A stretch of 64,000 nucleotides of DNA, taken from positions 122,692,131 to 122,756,130 of the forward strand of contig NC_135714.1 of assembly GCF_964656455.1 (NCBI RefSeq), read 5' to 3'. This document shows positions 48,300-62,200 of this stretch, piece after piece. Every line of letters begins with the position of its first letter. The stretch's first letter is position 1. The notes beneath the pieces are model-generated. The model was not told the DNA's origin, made no database searches, and was given only the letters and a program-made list of their open reading frames with translations. The position numbers and the translations under genes are program-made. The stretch is from Halichoerus grypus. Lineage: Eukaryota; Chordata; Mammalia; Carnivora; Phocidae.

Positions 48300-51200
48300 G
48301 TCAGACTATTTTACTTTATCATCAAGAAGATGGGTACATGTTAACTAGCCATTCCAAATGAGTCAAAATATTTTTCTCATTGTAGAGAGCTCTGTGTGTT
48401 CATCTCTACCTCATAAACTAATATATATATGTTCATATATACACATATGTATTTGTTTACTTATAATTATTTATTAGGTACATGTATTATGTACACAGAA
48501 TTTAGGACCTAATCCTGAGGTTGTCTAGATCCCTGAAGTGATTATTTAAGAGCCTGTTTACATAACACAAGGTAAAAACAGCTTTGCTGTTTTTAAGCAA
48601 TAAATTCTCTTTTCAAGCAAGAAAGCGTTTCTTAAATTGATGTATGTGGTAATGAGGTTATTTAGCAACTGGAAAATGAAAAGCAAGAGATACACATTAA
48701 TGTGATCTAAATGAGACACTCCCTGAATATAGTAGGCATTGATTTACCAGTCGAGAATACTAAAAGAGCATCATTCATAGTATTTCTTTGCTTTCAAAAA
48801 CATTTTCTCCTTTCATTAATCATCTTTGTGAAGTGTGATTATTTTCTTGTACCAGAGCTTTCCTAGGTTACTACATGCTCAACTTGGCTTCCTATTTTTA
48901 TACATAGAATTGCACTGTTTAAAAAATAGATTTTGGTTAAATAATAAGCCTGTGTTTTATTTTATGGGGAGAAAAATATGAACAAAATGCTTTCATACAA
49001 ATACTCAAAGATAAGGAGACCAAAGCCATTTTTCTTTGAGGTTATTTGCTGTGGATCATAATTTTTTAATCATCAAAATTTTTTAATTTCGAAGTTTCTT
49101 CCCAAATTATCCACAACTAGGATCAATATTATTTTTTGAATCACAACTATAACTAAGCATACAGCCTCTACAAATCATAAAATGGATTTGAGATTTGGTC
49201 ATTTTTTTCATGAATTTGTATTTATCCTGTTATTCAACCACCATGATTTGAGCACCTATCATATACCAGGTGTTGTTGGGGAGCATGTCAATTCTAACAC
49301 AGATTATGATCAGGATTATATGATTTGATTGAGCATATCAACTTAATTAGCCAGATTATCTCCTCTTTTTCTTTGCCTGGCATACACAGCCCAGAATACA
49401 ATTCTAAATAGCTTCCATTTACATAAAGATTAAAAATCAGACAATAAGTAAATAAAATTTTTATCTGCTATCTCCCAGACCTCCAGGACTTTAAACATTA
49501 ATGGAAGACATAATTACAGCAAGACGTATGTGTGTATGCTAACATTTGCTTATGTAAAAACAATTTTTGGTTTCATGTGGGATAGGACTATGGATGGGAA
49601 CAGGAGAGAACTTCGCTTTTTATTTTATACTCTTTGGTACTATTTGAATATTGTACTCTTTACACTATTTTGTACTATTTGAATATTTGTACTGTTTGTG
49701 CACATATTATTTTTAGTTTTAAAAAATGTGGCCGAAAACATTAGGGATGTTTTAGCACCAACAGAATAAAATGGAGAACTGAGAAAATCATCTGAAAATT
49801 ATTTCACTTTTACCTCAATATCTGGAGAACTTTTATCTCAAATCCCCACCTAATTTTCTATGTGGAAACTAAGTAAGGAATTCTACTTGTTATTAAAGTA
49901 TATGAAAAAGCAGCTATGTTTCTTAAGCATGGGCAAGCCGATGTCAAAAAATAAGGTGTGGGACTTATCTAGAAGTAGGAGGTTTAATAGTCAAGCACCC
50001 AGCACTGATATACAATGTTTTATAAAATGTTGTGACTTAGACTCAGCTCTGCCGGGTGTCATGTAAATGGATGAGGTTGCCCGTCTCTCTCATTGTCACC
50101 GTGCGGTGGTCCTCACGACCCCTAGTGAGGTCGTGACTAGTGAGCTAGTGAGCTAGAAGTTAGCAAAACTTCTTTTGATCTGTACTCAGAGAAGCTGACC
50201 ATCTTGGGGCAGTTCACTATACCTGTGACTTCAGACTTAATTCTAAATTGCAGACTTAATCCTTGCAAGTTCAGCATGACAGACCTTAAAAACACCAAAA
50301 TTAGAGACTCCTCCAGAGTCAGCCTTGGCAGAGACAAGGAAGCAAGAAATCTGGGGGGTTTCTGGGAGCACCTACCAGCAGAAAAGTCTTTGCTTGTTTT
50401 TTTTTTTTTTCCTTTGCTCATACTTTTTAACTTCTAAGGATTCATAGTTAATTTTGGAATAAACTGCTTTCACATTTTCTATCTGAACTACATGTCTGTC
50501 TTGGTACCCTCGTATGAGAAAGCCTTGTATGTCTGAAGCAACTATGAATTTAGGGAAAAGTTAGAATATTTTAGACATGCAAATACCCAGGTTAAGTCAG
50601 CATTTTCACTGCTAAGAAAAGGTATGCATTCATAACTGTAGGCCAAGAGTAAGTTCATGGCAGCATTGAAAATGAGAGAGAAAAAAATATAGCCACATAT
50701 ATGTAAGAACAATTTTTTTTTATATAGCCATAAAAAATATTATGTAGCTGTCTAAAAAAGGATAAAGCAGATAAGGTAGATCTGTTTGTGCTAGTTCAGT
50801 ATATGTCTGGATATAACCTAGATGTACATTAAACAAAAGAAGGCAAGGCTCAGAGCCGAGCATAAAAAAATAATCTCTTTTGTGTAAATAAAAAGGATAT
50901 ACATCTATTTTCTGCTATGTGATTAATTTTCTTTTTGAAAGAAAACAGAAGGAAAGGGATTAGATATCAATACACAGTTTAATTATTATGATTCTTTAAC
51001 TATGTACATGTATTTATTTTTAAAAAATGTTTATAGCAAGTTATCTGGTGGAGGAATTACAGGCCATTTAAAAAATTTTAGGCTATTTATGTTAAAAATA
51101 CCTATACAGTCAGGTATTTTAATGCAGAATTGTAGACTTAAAGCTTTCAGCTGGAAGTATAATTAGCAATGCTAAAAACAAGGCTTAAATAGTGTGCCAT

Positions 51201-52815
51201 GAAGGTAGTTTTCAATATTGTTCCTTACCATTTTCCCGTTTGTCGAATGCGTGCCTAAAAATGACTCAATAGTGGAGGTTGTGAAAAGGTGTCACCATTT
51301 CTAAAAGAATTACTTTGTAGCAAAATATTACTGTAGGGCCGATATACTCCAGGTATGGCCTCCAAACAGAGATAGGATATATGGCTGAGGTGACTGTCTA
51401 GACAGCTTGTAAGGTGATCCAAATAGAAGTACCTCTTCCATTTTTCTAGAAAGAACCGATGGTTTCAGCATGAAAGTGAGAAAACCAAATTAAATCACAA
51501 ATGACACAAAGGGAAGATTACCTGGCATATTTCACAAAGGAAAGGGGATGACATAAAGTTTTGCTTACCACAGTATGAGCCCACCCAACGTTCTAGCTTT
51601 TTCCTATACCTCGTGACTCTGAACTAATTCTTCCACAGATTGAGCATGGGGACACTGGTGGTGAGCCTTGCCTGTCCCTCTAGCTGTCTGCTCTGGTACC
51701 TCTGGACCTGCCTTGCTTATAGCTTGCCCGAGAGTTAACAATTCATTTCTGGTCATGGTATGAAGGAATAATAGATACAAGGAGGAAGGACTCATGAGGG
51801 AAAGGGTCAGCAACAAGTATAATTGTTGATTCCTTCCTGCCTGAGAAGAACCCACCCTGATTCTCCTTTGTTTGGATTTTTAAATCTATGACATTATTAA
51901 GGGGGACATTTTTGAATTATTTATAAGCCAGAATAACATGTTTAGCCATTTAAATCAATATTATTGAACCGAGTTGGTTGTGACGTAGTCCAGTGTTCTT
52001 TTTTCTTAAGTGGAAATTGCTTTTTTTTTTTCTGATAATAATGGTCATTGTAAAGCATTTACACAAGAAAATGTAAAGAAAATCAAAAGAAATAAAAACA
52101 ACTTAAAATCCGTCACTGCCATTATAAACCATTTTTAACATCTTGCTACATATACTTTAGACTTTTTCCTGTGCAAATATATATAAGCATGTATACATGA
52201 AAATGTGAACGTCCTTTACAACTTTACACAGTTTTCTACTTGGTTTTCTTTTTAACAATACATTGGGAACCTCTTTCCATATTATCTATGGGTTTATTAT
52301 GACATCATCCTGACGACTTGCAAAACGTTTTATAATCTTACTGCAGTTACACTTCTGCCGTATTATAGAAATATGTTGAACGTTTTGTCTCTTCACTACA
52401 TTTGTCTCTTCACTACATTGCCTCTTGGCTTCTCCTGAATTTGAATTCTTTGGCTGCTCATTTTTATCTATCTCTTCTGCATCCTGTAGGTCTCTGATTT
52501 TAACCCCGACTCTCTTCTTACCACTGTTTTTCTTTAAAATAAAATTAGAATTGTTTGGGAAATAAGAGTAAATAGACTCCAACTAAGGGCTTCTTTGAGT
52601 CAAGTGTGAAAATATCGGGCCACAGATTTTGAGTTAACTATTCAGAGACATTTTCTGCCTTGCTCTTGAATTCTTAGATGTGTTCTAGAGAGTTAAAGCC
52701 CTCAACAAGTTTGTTATTACCTTAACTGCATGGGCAGACTTACTGGACTTACGTTAGTTCTATCACTGGTCCTAAAAAAACCTTTTTGTTGTTCTTACTT
52801 TACTTTCATAACTTG
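48300..52815. other. Large-intron stretch, no gene seen
   Basis: Long AT-rich region with few recognisable repeats; only faint LINE-like phrases near 49.2 and 52.1 kb. No FREM3 exon was found. Confidence 0.5.
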
Positions 52816-52832
52816 CTTAAAAAAGACACTTC

Positions 52833-53040
52833 AGGGCACCTGGGTGGCTCAGTTGGTTAAGCAACTGCCTTCGGCTCAGGTCATGATCTTGGAGTCCCAG
52901 GATTGAGTCCCACATCGGGCTCCCTGCTCAGCAGGGAGTCTGCTTCTCCCTCTGACCCTCCCCCCTCCCATGCTCTCTCTCTCTCTCTCCCTCTCTCATT
53001 CTCCCTCTCAAAATAAATAAATAAAATCTTAAAAAAAAAA
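52833..53040 (+). mobile_element. CAN SINE
   Basis: Sense copy with a CT-rich centre. The duplication aaaagacacttca flanks it at about 52820 and 53037. Confidence 0.95.
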
Positions 53041-53052
53041 GACACTTCACCT

Positions 53053-54237
53053 ACAAGGAAAACTGGTACTCATAGGGACCATGAGGCATGTATCAGGTTA
53101 AATTAAAAAAAAAAATTCAAATATCAAAATTCATAGTGTTAATCAGATTGGTTTTAGACACTGAATAATTTAAGAGGAAATAAAACAATTTGTTTCAGGT
53201 CTTAAGGAGAATGTGAAATATCTGTAACACATCCCCAAACTAAAATTGTCTCACTCCCATATAATCATTTAGTGTGGCTTATTAGAAAGTATTGACTTAA
53301 TGTTTCTGATGGTTCCTTTGTATGGATCATTTTAATTCTTCAAGCCCACTTCTACATCTTAAAATCTGAGATGATAATTTCTGTCTTACAAGTTATAGTA
53401 AAGGTCAATTGGAATAACATCTATAAAAACACTTTGTAGAAATATTAAGTGCTATATAAATTTAAGGTTATGTTATTATATGGCAAGTAGAACAGATCCA
53501 TTCAGCATTACATATAGTAGAGATACGCAAAATTTCAAGACAAATCTATGAGTATAATGACTTACAGAGAGGAAGATGGATGAACTTGACAGTATGCTTA
53601 ATTGGTACAGTTCAGAGCTTTAGAAATCTAAAACGCATTCCCTATTTTACCAGTGGCTTTCACGATAAACTTGAACGTAATGAAATTTACCACCAATGTT
53701 ATAAAAGAGACGGCAACGGCCTTAGTCTGAGTTACTCAAAATTGATGATGCAGAAACAGATGGAACACACAAACTAGGTACATTGTAAACAATTTCCGTT
53801 TGAATCCCCAGTTCAGCTGTGTACACAAGTATAGGTATGCGCATAACTATTGGAGAGCAAAGAAGAAAAGAAAACTCGTATTTATTGGGGAATTGATGGA
53901 TGGTGGGTATCCTATTATATTTTTGGCATATGTTACTTGATTTAACTATAGCAGAGCAAAAAGAAAAAGGCACAATTGCTACAGGAAACGGGATGTGGAT
54001 AGGCAAGGTATTCCTGTGCGCCCTGGCTCAGCGTGCAGTGGCAAAGCCTAGAACAGTGGATCTGAGTTACTTCCTCTTCTTCCTTTGTCTCCTTAGTGGA
54101 CTTTTTTTTTTCTTAGTGGGCTTCTAATAAATATGAAATCAGTTTATAAGTGGGCAGAGAAAAAGATGAGAAGCCAAGAGTTCCAGGCAATACCCCAATA
54201 AGATAATTCACCATAATAGTTTAAAAGTTGAATTTTG
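53053..54237. other. Intron stretch, no feature seen
   Basis: Unassigned sequence with short frames on both strands and no conserved motif. Confidence 0.5.
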
Positions 54238-54426
54238 GGGGGTTCCTGGGTGGCTCAGTAGGTTAAGCGTCTGCCTACGGTCATGATCCCCGGGGTCCGG
54301 GAATCGAGCCCCACGTTGGGCTCCCTGCTCGGCTCAGAGGGGAGCCTGCTTCTCCCTCTACCCGCCGCTCCCCCTGCCTGTACTGTCTCTCTGTCAAATA
54401 AATAAATAAAATCTTAAAAAAAAAAA
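54238..54426 (+). mobile_element. CAN SINE
   Basis: Sense copy with small deletions after the head. The flanks aaaagttgaatttt / aaaagttgaaatttt mark the insertion. Confidence 0.94.
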
Positions 54427-54599
54427 GTTGAAATTTTTATATAATCAACAGATCTAACTATAGATTTTCAGGAATAAATTGTTACTTTTCTTTTTACCTG
54501 AAAAAAGAGAAATACAACACTTGGTATCTCCGCTGATAATTCTACCGTGTGCTTGCTTTGTGCCAGGCTCTCTTCAGTGCCTCGTGCACGTTGTTTCTT

Positions 54600-55055
54600 T
54601 AATGCTTGCGGTACTTAGGATGATGGCCCCCTAAAGATGTCCATATCTTCATTCCCAGAACCTGTGCATGTATCACATGGAAAAAGGGACTCTGCAGGTG
54701 TGATTAAAGATTCTGAGATGGGGACAGCATCCTGGATTATCCAGGTGAGCCCGATGTAATCACAGGGATTCTTGTAGGGAAAGAGGGAGGCAGGAGAGTT
54801 GGGGCCAGAGTGAAACAACACGAGAAAGACTGGACACTTCTGGCTTTGAATATGGAAGAATGGGACAGTTCCTAGAAGCTAGAAAGGGCAAGGACATGGG
54901 TTCTCCCCTAGAGAAAGGAAGGGAGCCTTGCCCAAACCTTGATGTTAGCCCAGTAAGAACCACTTTGGACTTCTGAACGACAGACTTGTCAGTCTGGGTT
55001 GTTTTAAGCCACTAAATTTGTGGTAATTCATTGTAGCAGCAATGGGAAACCAATG
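54600..55055 (+). mobile_element. MaLR-type LTR (MLT1-like)
   Basis: Sense pattern: 'aggatgatggccccctaaag', 'ggaaaaagggactctgcagg', 'cctggattatccaggtgagc', 'gttgttttaagccactaaat', 'tagcagcaatgggaaaccaa'. Same family as the relics at 1.6 and 35.2 kb. Confidence 0.8.
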
Positions 55056-55059
55056 AAAT

Positions 55060-55205
55060 CCTCATAATAATCCTGTGAGATACACACTATAATCATCTCC
55101 AATTCACAGAGGAGCAAACTAAAGCACAGTTTCTCAAAGATACACAACCACTAAATGGTGGCACTGGAGTTCGAGTGCAGACAACCTGGTTTCAGAGCCT
55201 GTGGA
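55060..55205 (-). mobile_element. MIR SINE
   Basis: Antisense 'cctcataataatcctgtgag', 'ttcacagaggagcaaactaa', abutting the LTR at 54.6-55.06 kb. Confidence 0.7.
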
Positions 55206-55593
55206 TTGGAAACCTTCCTGCTATCAAGCTTGAGGTTCTAATAAATTGCAGCTCTGGAGTCATATTGCCGATACGTCCACCTTTAAGACCCCTGAGCTCA
55301 TCTGAGGATGTGCCTAATACATAGTCCTGGCGGTAGGGCACAGTCTTCTTTTAATGCCTTGAAAGTTGGTACCACCACCACCACCAACACCAACAACAAA
55401 TTCTACTTCAGCCCATTGGTAAAAAATGCATCCTTAGAAGTGTATCCAATTCCAAAAGCTTAAATAACTGGAAGCAGTACTTTCTGCTAGTGCTGTATGC
55501 TGTCAAGATAAAAATATTAATAAATTGTAAATTTATTCAACATTCCATTTGGGAAATATTTTAAAAATTGGGATATTTTATTTTTTATTATTT

Positions 55594-55802
55594 TTTAATA
55601 TATATTTTTAAAGAATTTATTTATTTATTTGACACAGAGAGAGAGACAGCACAGCAGGGATAGCGGCAGGTGGAGGGAGAGGGAGAGGGAGAAGCAGGCT
55701 CTCCGCCAAGTGGGGAGCTTGAGGTGGGGCTCGGACCCAGGATCCTGGATCATGACCTGAGCTGAAAGCAGACACTTAACCAACTGAGCCACCCAGGCGC
55801 CC
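55594..55802 (-). mobile_element. CAN SINE
   Basis: Reverse copy. The flanks gggatattttattttt / gggatattttaaaag are consistent with duplication, and a C-rich run follows the head. Confidence 0.93.
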
Positions 55803-56194
55803 GCCCCCCACCCCCCCGCAACTGGGATATTTTAAAAGAAAAGTTCAAGTTGGCTCTTGTAGAGAAATAAATTTATAAAATTTGAAAATATCTGACATGA
55901 AAATGTTTAAGCGAGTAATTCAACAGCTGTGAGCTATCCCAAGAATGGTCAAAATGGGCAGATACGGCTCTGTGCAGGATACTCAGAAAACAACAAAAAA
56001 ATCCAGGGAACAAATAACTGCATAAATATTGAATCAGCGTATGGACATCCAACTATGAGCAAATGTGTCCTCAAATATTTTGAAGTCCATGTTTGGTTAT
56101 TATTATCACTTTAATTTACTAGGGGCTTCTTTGTGAGGTGAGAAAGTGCTGTCTTTGCCTTATTCCCTGACTTTTGTCCATGGTTTTGGCTTAA

Positions 56195-56430
56195 TGAACA
56201 GAGGTAGTGTAGCAATCGTGCTTAAGAACCTTAGCTTTGGAATCTGCAATATCTGGCTTTGATTTCAGTTCACCTGCTTATTACCTGTATGACTTCAGTC
56301 CAGTTAGTCAACCTTGGTGCCTTCATTTTAAAGTGGGCATCATAATGTTTACCTCTTATTTTACAGTGAGGATCAGAAGTCATAATGTATGTAAGCATTG
56401 CCTGGTCCACAGAAAGTACTCAAGAATGGT
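56195..56430 (+). mobile_element. MIR SINE
   Basis: 'gcttaagaaccttagctttg', 'cctgcttattacctgtatga', 'gcctggtccacagaaagtac'. Confidence 0.7.
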
Positions 56431-56774
56431 AGTAATATAAAATTCACATTTATCATTACAGACTGACTCTTGTTTCTGATGTCACCCAGAAAGTATAGTG
56501 TCCAAGTCAGATACACATCTTTTTAGAATATCATCCTTCTAGAAAACAGAAAGAAAAATAGTCACTATAAACTATTTGAACCTCACATGTGCTTTACATT
56601 AGTGAGTCAGTTTGGAAGGCTTAAATGTATCTTCATCTTTTTAGTGACTTTGGTCCTTGGGAACTTGGAGAATGAAGGAAAGATCAGATTTTAAACTTGA
56701 AGTGAGAAGATAGAGAGGAGGTGTCAGGGGTTTCCACTGCAGTTTGTCTCATCAGAGGTGGAGAGGGTGACTCA

Positions 56775-56970
56775 TTATTAATGAGCAGCTACTTTGTGCC
56801 AAATGCTTTACATATATTATCTCACTTAATCCTCTTGGCAGCCCTTTGGAAGTGGTATGAAGACCACCATTTTATACATGAGTGAAATCAGTCACAGAGA
56901 GGACCAGGTTACTTTTTTGAAGGTCACATAGGGTGGGCTGGGATTCAAACTCAGTATACTACACAGCCTT
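56775..56970 (-). mobile_element. MIR SINE
   Basis: Antisense 'ctcacttaatcctcttggca', 'cattttatacatgagtgaaa', 'gctgggattcaaactcagta'. Confidence 0.75.
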
Positions 56971-57739
56971 CATATAAGACTGTTTTCCAAAACAGTCCTG
57001 AATGATGGCACACGATTGAGGAAGAAAATTGGAACACGATTGGCATGTTACTTACTAGGAAGGAGTAATGATTTATACTGAAAGGTTATCGAGTGGCAAG
57101 CAGCACACGGACATAAGTTTTGCAATTATTCTGTCATACTGCAAAGTAATTTTTCTTTGACAACATCATCAGCCCATTCCTAGCTGAGTAGAGCGCCTTC
57201 CATTAGCTCGTCGCTTCCCATTATGCTACTTTGAGGACAGAGTAAACAGATAGAGGTGCGGCGTATGCAGGCGATTTTTAGAGCAAGTTTTCCTCTATGC
57301 TGGTCAACCTATTTTTCACCCCATCCAGGAAGATTACAATTTGGAGATCAAGGAGCCACTAAGATTCATTTCTGGGGCTGAAAATCCTCACAAAATCTAA
57401 AGGTGGGCTTTCTAATTTGTTCCAGAATGACAGAAACCACCAGTCAGATTCTCAGAACCACCGGAAGAGATTGACTTGCCTATAGGATGTCACACATAAT
57501 CTAGGTCAGGTAAAAAACTTCATATCTCATTATTGAAATTCCTCATTGCTTCCCCTTCCAAAACAGTTTTTTGTCAAGAATCATTTGGCATAGGATTGCA
57601 AATAGAGCAAAAAGAATTCATTTGTTGGTACTCTGACATACACCGATCGTGATTACTGTGTAAATAATTTAATTTTTTTCAGTTTCATATTGATTTTAAA
57701 TAGCCAAGGCTCCCTTTTAAGGTTTCAATGCTGACTTAC
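56971..57739. other. FREM3: Start of the large FREM3 intron
   Basis: Sequence just downstream (in transcript order) of exon 2. No further exon, RNA or clear repeat was identified. Confidence 0.55.
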
Positions 57740-57829
57740 CATTGTCTTCAACAGAGAAGTAGAAGATATCCTTTGTTTCTTTGCTGCCTTCATTCAAGAC
57801 GTAACAGATCCTCCTTTCATCAATGTCAG
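57740..57829 (-). CDS. FREM3: FREM3 exon 2 (end of the CSPG-repeat region)
   Basis: A 90-nt exon, phase 1 in and phase 1 out. The acceptor is ttttattag before 57829 and the donor is gtaagt after 57740. It joins exon 1 as CAA G + CT to read through ADIDERRICYVLNEGSKETK and on to DIFYFSVEDN. This is the FREM2-like sequence expected directly after the first exon: the last CSPG-type unit and the lead into the Calx-beta region. It has no stops and good splice sites. Intron 1 is about 1.4 kb. Confidence 0.9.
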
Positions 57830-59231
57830 CTAATAAAAGAGCAAGTATCACTCATCATATTGGCACAATAGAAAATGAGTATGTTAGGAACTTCAATGGG
57901 TTAAGGCATGGAAATACTACAATAAAGAAATTTTAAAATAATTAAATGCCTACAAATCTAACTTTTAAAAAAATGATTAAGTGAACATGAATCTAATTTT
58001 TTCTTAAAGTTACACTGGGAAAAATAGAACATTATTTAAAATTTTGTTACCGTGCTGTGTGTATGATCTGTAGGATCATCCCCAACAAGAAAGACATTCT
58101 AGTGATGCATGTTTTACAACATCCTCTATGGAAAATTGAGTCTATCTGGTTTAGGTCTTCTGCACAAGCCTGGAGCTTGGCATGATGGTGGTTATTCATT
58201 AACTATTAGTCAAAATGAATTTAAACAAGAATAACTGCTGCATTCTAAGAAAAAAGAAAATGGGAATAAAATGATTTTTTATTGCCTATTCTCTTGGATT
58301 TTTGAGAATTTGTCACTTGGTCTGTAATTGTGTTTTTTGTATTGATAATTATTAGTATATTAAAGACAATTTGCATTTTGGGGGTATTTATTTAGAAAGA
58401 TAATTCTTATAAAACCACATGATTTCATTGGCTTTAGAAGCGATTCTGAAAATGTAACCAAACTATTTTTCAAACACCCTTCATAAGTTTTACTCTAAGA
58501 TTGCATTTAGGTATATATGTAACACATATAGAAAAATTCCATGTATCTTTTCACATTTCATGCGTAAAGCTACATGAAAAAGTTTTAAGACAATGTAAAG
58601 AGCTGCCACAGACGGCAGGTGTCACTTTACCTGGGAAAACAGAGGAACCTGCCTCAAGTTCACCATTAGTAATAATGACAAATGTATTTTTAAAAAGATC
58701 TTTAAAACATATCCCTCCACAAACTTAGGAAAATTTAGTTCTATGCTTTTTTTTTAAGATGCAGAAGTTACATTTGAATAGTACAATAAAATGTGCAGTG
58801 TAATATTTATCTCCAAAATCTAAGTACAAAATATCATCCTCAGAAATCTAAATTTACTGATAAACTATGAAAACAATTCCTAGGTATGTCATTCTTTGAA
58901 ATTAAACTGATGATATCAAAATTAATGTAATCATATCTTACGATGATATTTCAGAAATAGAAACTGTCCACCTGCATTCTGCAACTTTAGGGCATAACTA
59001 CCAGCCTTACTGGATGTCCAAGAGTTCCTGTTAAATGGGCATCCTGATGAAATGGCTAGAAAAGGACTAGTTGCCCTTTTTTGTTATCAGAATAATCTCA
59101 TATTCCACCGTATTTCATTAGAATCAAAATCTGTCTGTCAATGGGCTGAAGTTGGGAAAATTTTATTCAGAATTGGGAGACCTGATCTGCTCATGGAGAG
59201 GGACTGAGGTATTGGGGATGTCATTACTAAC
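57830..59231 (-). other. FREM3: FREM3 intron 1
   Basis: About 1.4 kb of AT-rich sequence between the two first coding exons, bounded by gttagt and ttttattag on the minus strand. I see no clear repeat, RNA or exon in it. Confidence 0.8.
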
Positions 59232-62200
59232 CTTGCATAAACACTTGCGTGCTCTGGTTTCCAAGGCCAGTGTTGATAATGAAGCCATGCTCTGGTCCTC
59301 TGGTCACTTTATACTTCAGGAGCCCATGGAAACCGTCTTGATCCTCTGCCCTCAGAGACCTGTTGGTAATCAGGAAGCTCATGTGTCCAGTGTGAAGGCG
59401 CTTCAAGGCTGATGCACCTCTGTTAGTGGCAATCTGGGGGAGCCTGTTGTCTAGAGAACTTATGTGGATCCTCATTACCTGAGGTTTGTGTGTCTCTAGG
59501 ACAGTGTCTGGGAAGACATAGAAATCAGCATGAGTGCCATCTGTCACAGTTAAGGAGAAACTGTCCTCAGTCGTCTCACTGCCATCGTGCCAGTAGCTAA
59601 TCAGGTTATCATTCAGGTCCCGCTTGGTGAAGGTGGTCACAGAATGACTGCCATTGTACAAAATCCTACCATGGATGGGGAGCTGGGTGACAGTAAAGAG
59701 GAGAAGATCATCTGGAGTATCTTTGTCTTCCACTGTCAACTCAAAGGGAGTGATGTGTTTGCTTTCCCCTTCCTGCAGTATTAGTTTATGGATGGTCAAG
59801 ATAGGTTTCTTATCATCCACATCTGTGATGAAGATCCTGAAGGTTTGGAACACAGGGTTGAGTCCATCAGTCACGTGAAACTCAAAGCTGTCCGTCTTTA
59901 TCTCATCATTTGAAGTGTGGACATAGAATATTTTGTTGCTAGCCAACTGAAGCTGAGTGAAAGAGGCAATGGGCTTCCCAGGGTGGTCAGAGCTCTCTAA
60001 GTGCCCCATGCTAGGAGCCCGTGTGATCCTGAAGTGAAGCTGTTCATTAGAGCTGTTGATGTCACTGGTGCTAAGCAGATTGGTGGTAAGGGTCACTCTG
60101 CCACCTTCTGTCAGGGTAAGCCCTTTGCTAACCACCTCAGGGAAGACCCTGTCTAAGCTGTCAATAGTGATGTAGAAGTAGCGGTCTATCAAAGGGTTAA
60201 TCCCATCAGTCACATCAAACTTGATAATGTCAAGGACTCCATCTTGGCCTGTGTGGGTGTAACAGATGAGGCTTCTGTCAATCTCATCCTGGGTGAAGTT
60301 CATTCCTAGGGTGAGGTTATTTTTCACTTCCCCTCTGGGTTTTCTCAGCCGCTGTAGAAGCCCCTGTTGAGGCCCTGAACGGAGAACAAAACTGAGGCTC
60401 TTTTCATCAGAGTCAAGATCTGTGGCCTTAAGGACCCAATTTGTGATGACCTTGGTGTGTCCAGTCTCTACCTCCAGCCCATCATTGGTGGTCAGTTGAG
60501 GGGTTTCATCATCCACCAGGATCACCATAATGGGTACCTTCCTGTGGGTGGTGTGCTTGCCATCACTCAGCCAGACCTCAAAACTATCCTCTGTGGTTTC
60601 AGAGTCATCATGTTCATACACAATAGTGGAGGCCTCCTGGATCTCCTGTAAGGTGAAGCTGTGGATGGGCTGGCTGCCTGTGGCCAGCTGCTGTACGATT
60701 CGGCCATGCTGAGGGAGGGCTGTGAGCTGAAAGTGAAGTTCATTTGGTGGCAAGTCAGCATCTGCCCCATTGAGCAGTGGGGTGTCTATGACCAGGCTCA
60801 TCCCCTCTAATACCACAAACTCACCGGCAAAAAGTTCAGGCTGCTCATCATTGGTGGGTAAAATGATTATAGGGAAGAAGACATTTGGGGAGAAGTTGAT
60901 GCCATCAGAACAATGAAAGGTGAATTGATCTTTTTGTGGCTCTACCCCCTTGTGAATACTCTGTACATAATTGATATGCCTCGCTTGGACATCTCTGATG
61001 GAGAAAGCACTGATGGGACTACCAGCCCGTGATTCTTTTGAGCCAGGAGCCGGTGCAATGTTTTCCAGGTAGCCAGAGGCTGGCTGACCAGTAACTGTGC
61101 ATAGGATTTCATCTTGGGGTGTGTCCACATCTTCAATATTGAGATGTCGTAAGGTCAAGGGACTCTTCCCGCCTTCATCAACAATATAGAACTCCCCCAC
61201 CAAGACTGTGGGTGCCACATTGTCCACAGGCAGCACAACCACTTGCACCTGCACTCTCTCCACTATGCTGTCTCCCACCACCCATTGATAAGAATCCTTG
61301 GAGAGGGTGAGGCTGAAGGTATCATGTTGTTTCTGGAAACCAACTTCACCCCCAGTGTGGACGTAGACTACTGTCCCACTGATGAGGTCCTCTTGGGTGA
61401 ATCGTTCTGCAGGTAAGCCATTCACTAGAAGAGTACCCAATTTTGGGCTATCCTCCATAATGAAAGACAGCATCAAGTCACCTGCGCCCTTCTTTTTGCC
61501 ATGTATGATGCCCATGGTGATCTCAGTGACTCTGCTCTCTAGTACATCTAAGGAAACATCTAATAATGGACTACCTGTAATAGAGATCCTGGGAGTTTTG
61601 TCAGTAGTGGGATGCACGGAAATCTGGACGGTGATGGGTATGTGGTGCACCCTGTCACTTACCTCCAGATGGAAGGTGTCATTGGTAATCTGGTCTCTGC
61701 TGTGCTGGTAAGAGACACTCCCATTAATAATGTCAGCTTGCATGAAAAGTTCCCCTGGAACCATATGTTTATTTAAGTAGTGCAGGTGTCCATGTTGGGG
61801 ACCCCAGACTAACATGAAGACAATCTGGTCAACATCTGTGTCAGGGTCTATGACATCCAGTTCATTACTGCTGAGGATAAAATTTCCTCCCTCTAAGACA
61901 GTAAAGCCTCTGTTGGTGACTTCTGGAGGCTGGTTGTCCACAGGCTTCAGGAATAATGTGAATATGCCAGGTACACTGTTGCCTGCAGCATCCTCCACTT
62001 GGTAGGTGAACTGCACAACCCGTGGTACAATACCCAGTTTCTTTTGTGGGGGCTGGTAGGCAACTTTTTGGAGATTTACCTGGGCCTGGGTGAAGCGCAT
62101 GATGGGCGTATCTGGCGAATCAGTGAGCACAATTTCTCCAGCTCGGACTCGGTGGTTGTCATCTGTGTCAGTGGGGGGTGTCAGTAAGGTGTACCACAGG

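Noticed and set aside
50100..50150. Short inverted repeat tcacgacc/ggtcgtga as an RNA hairpin
   Set aside because: Eight-base arms with no tail, promoter or conservation evidence.
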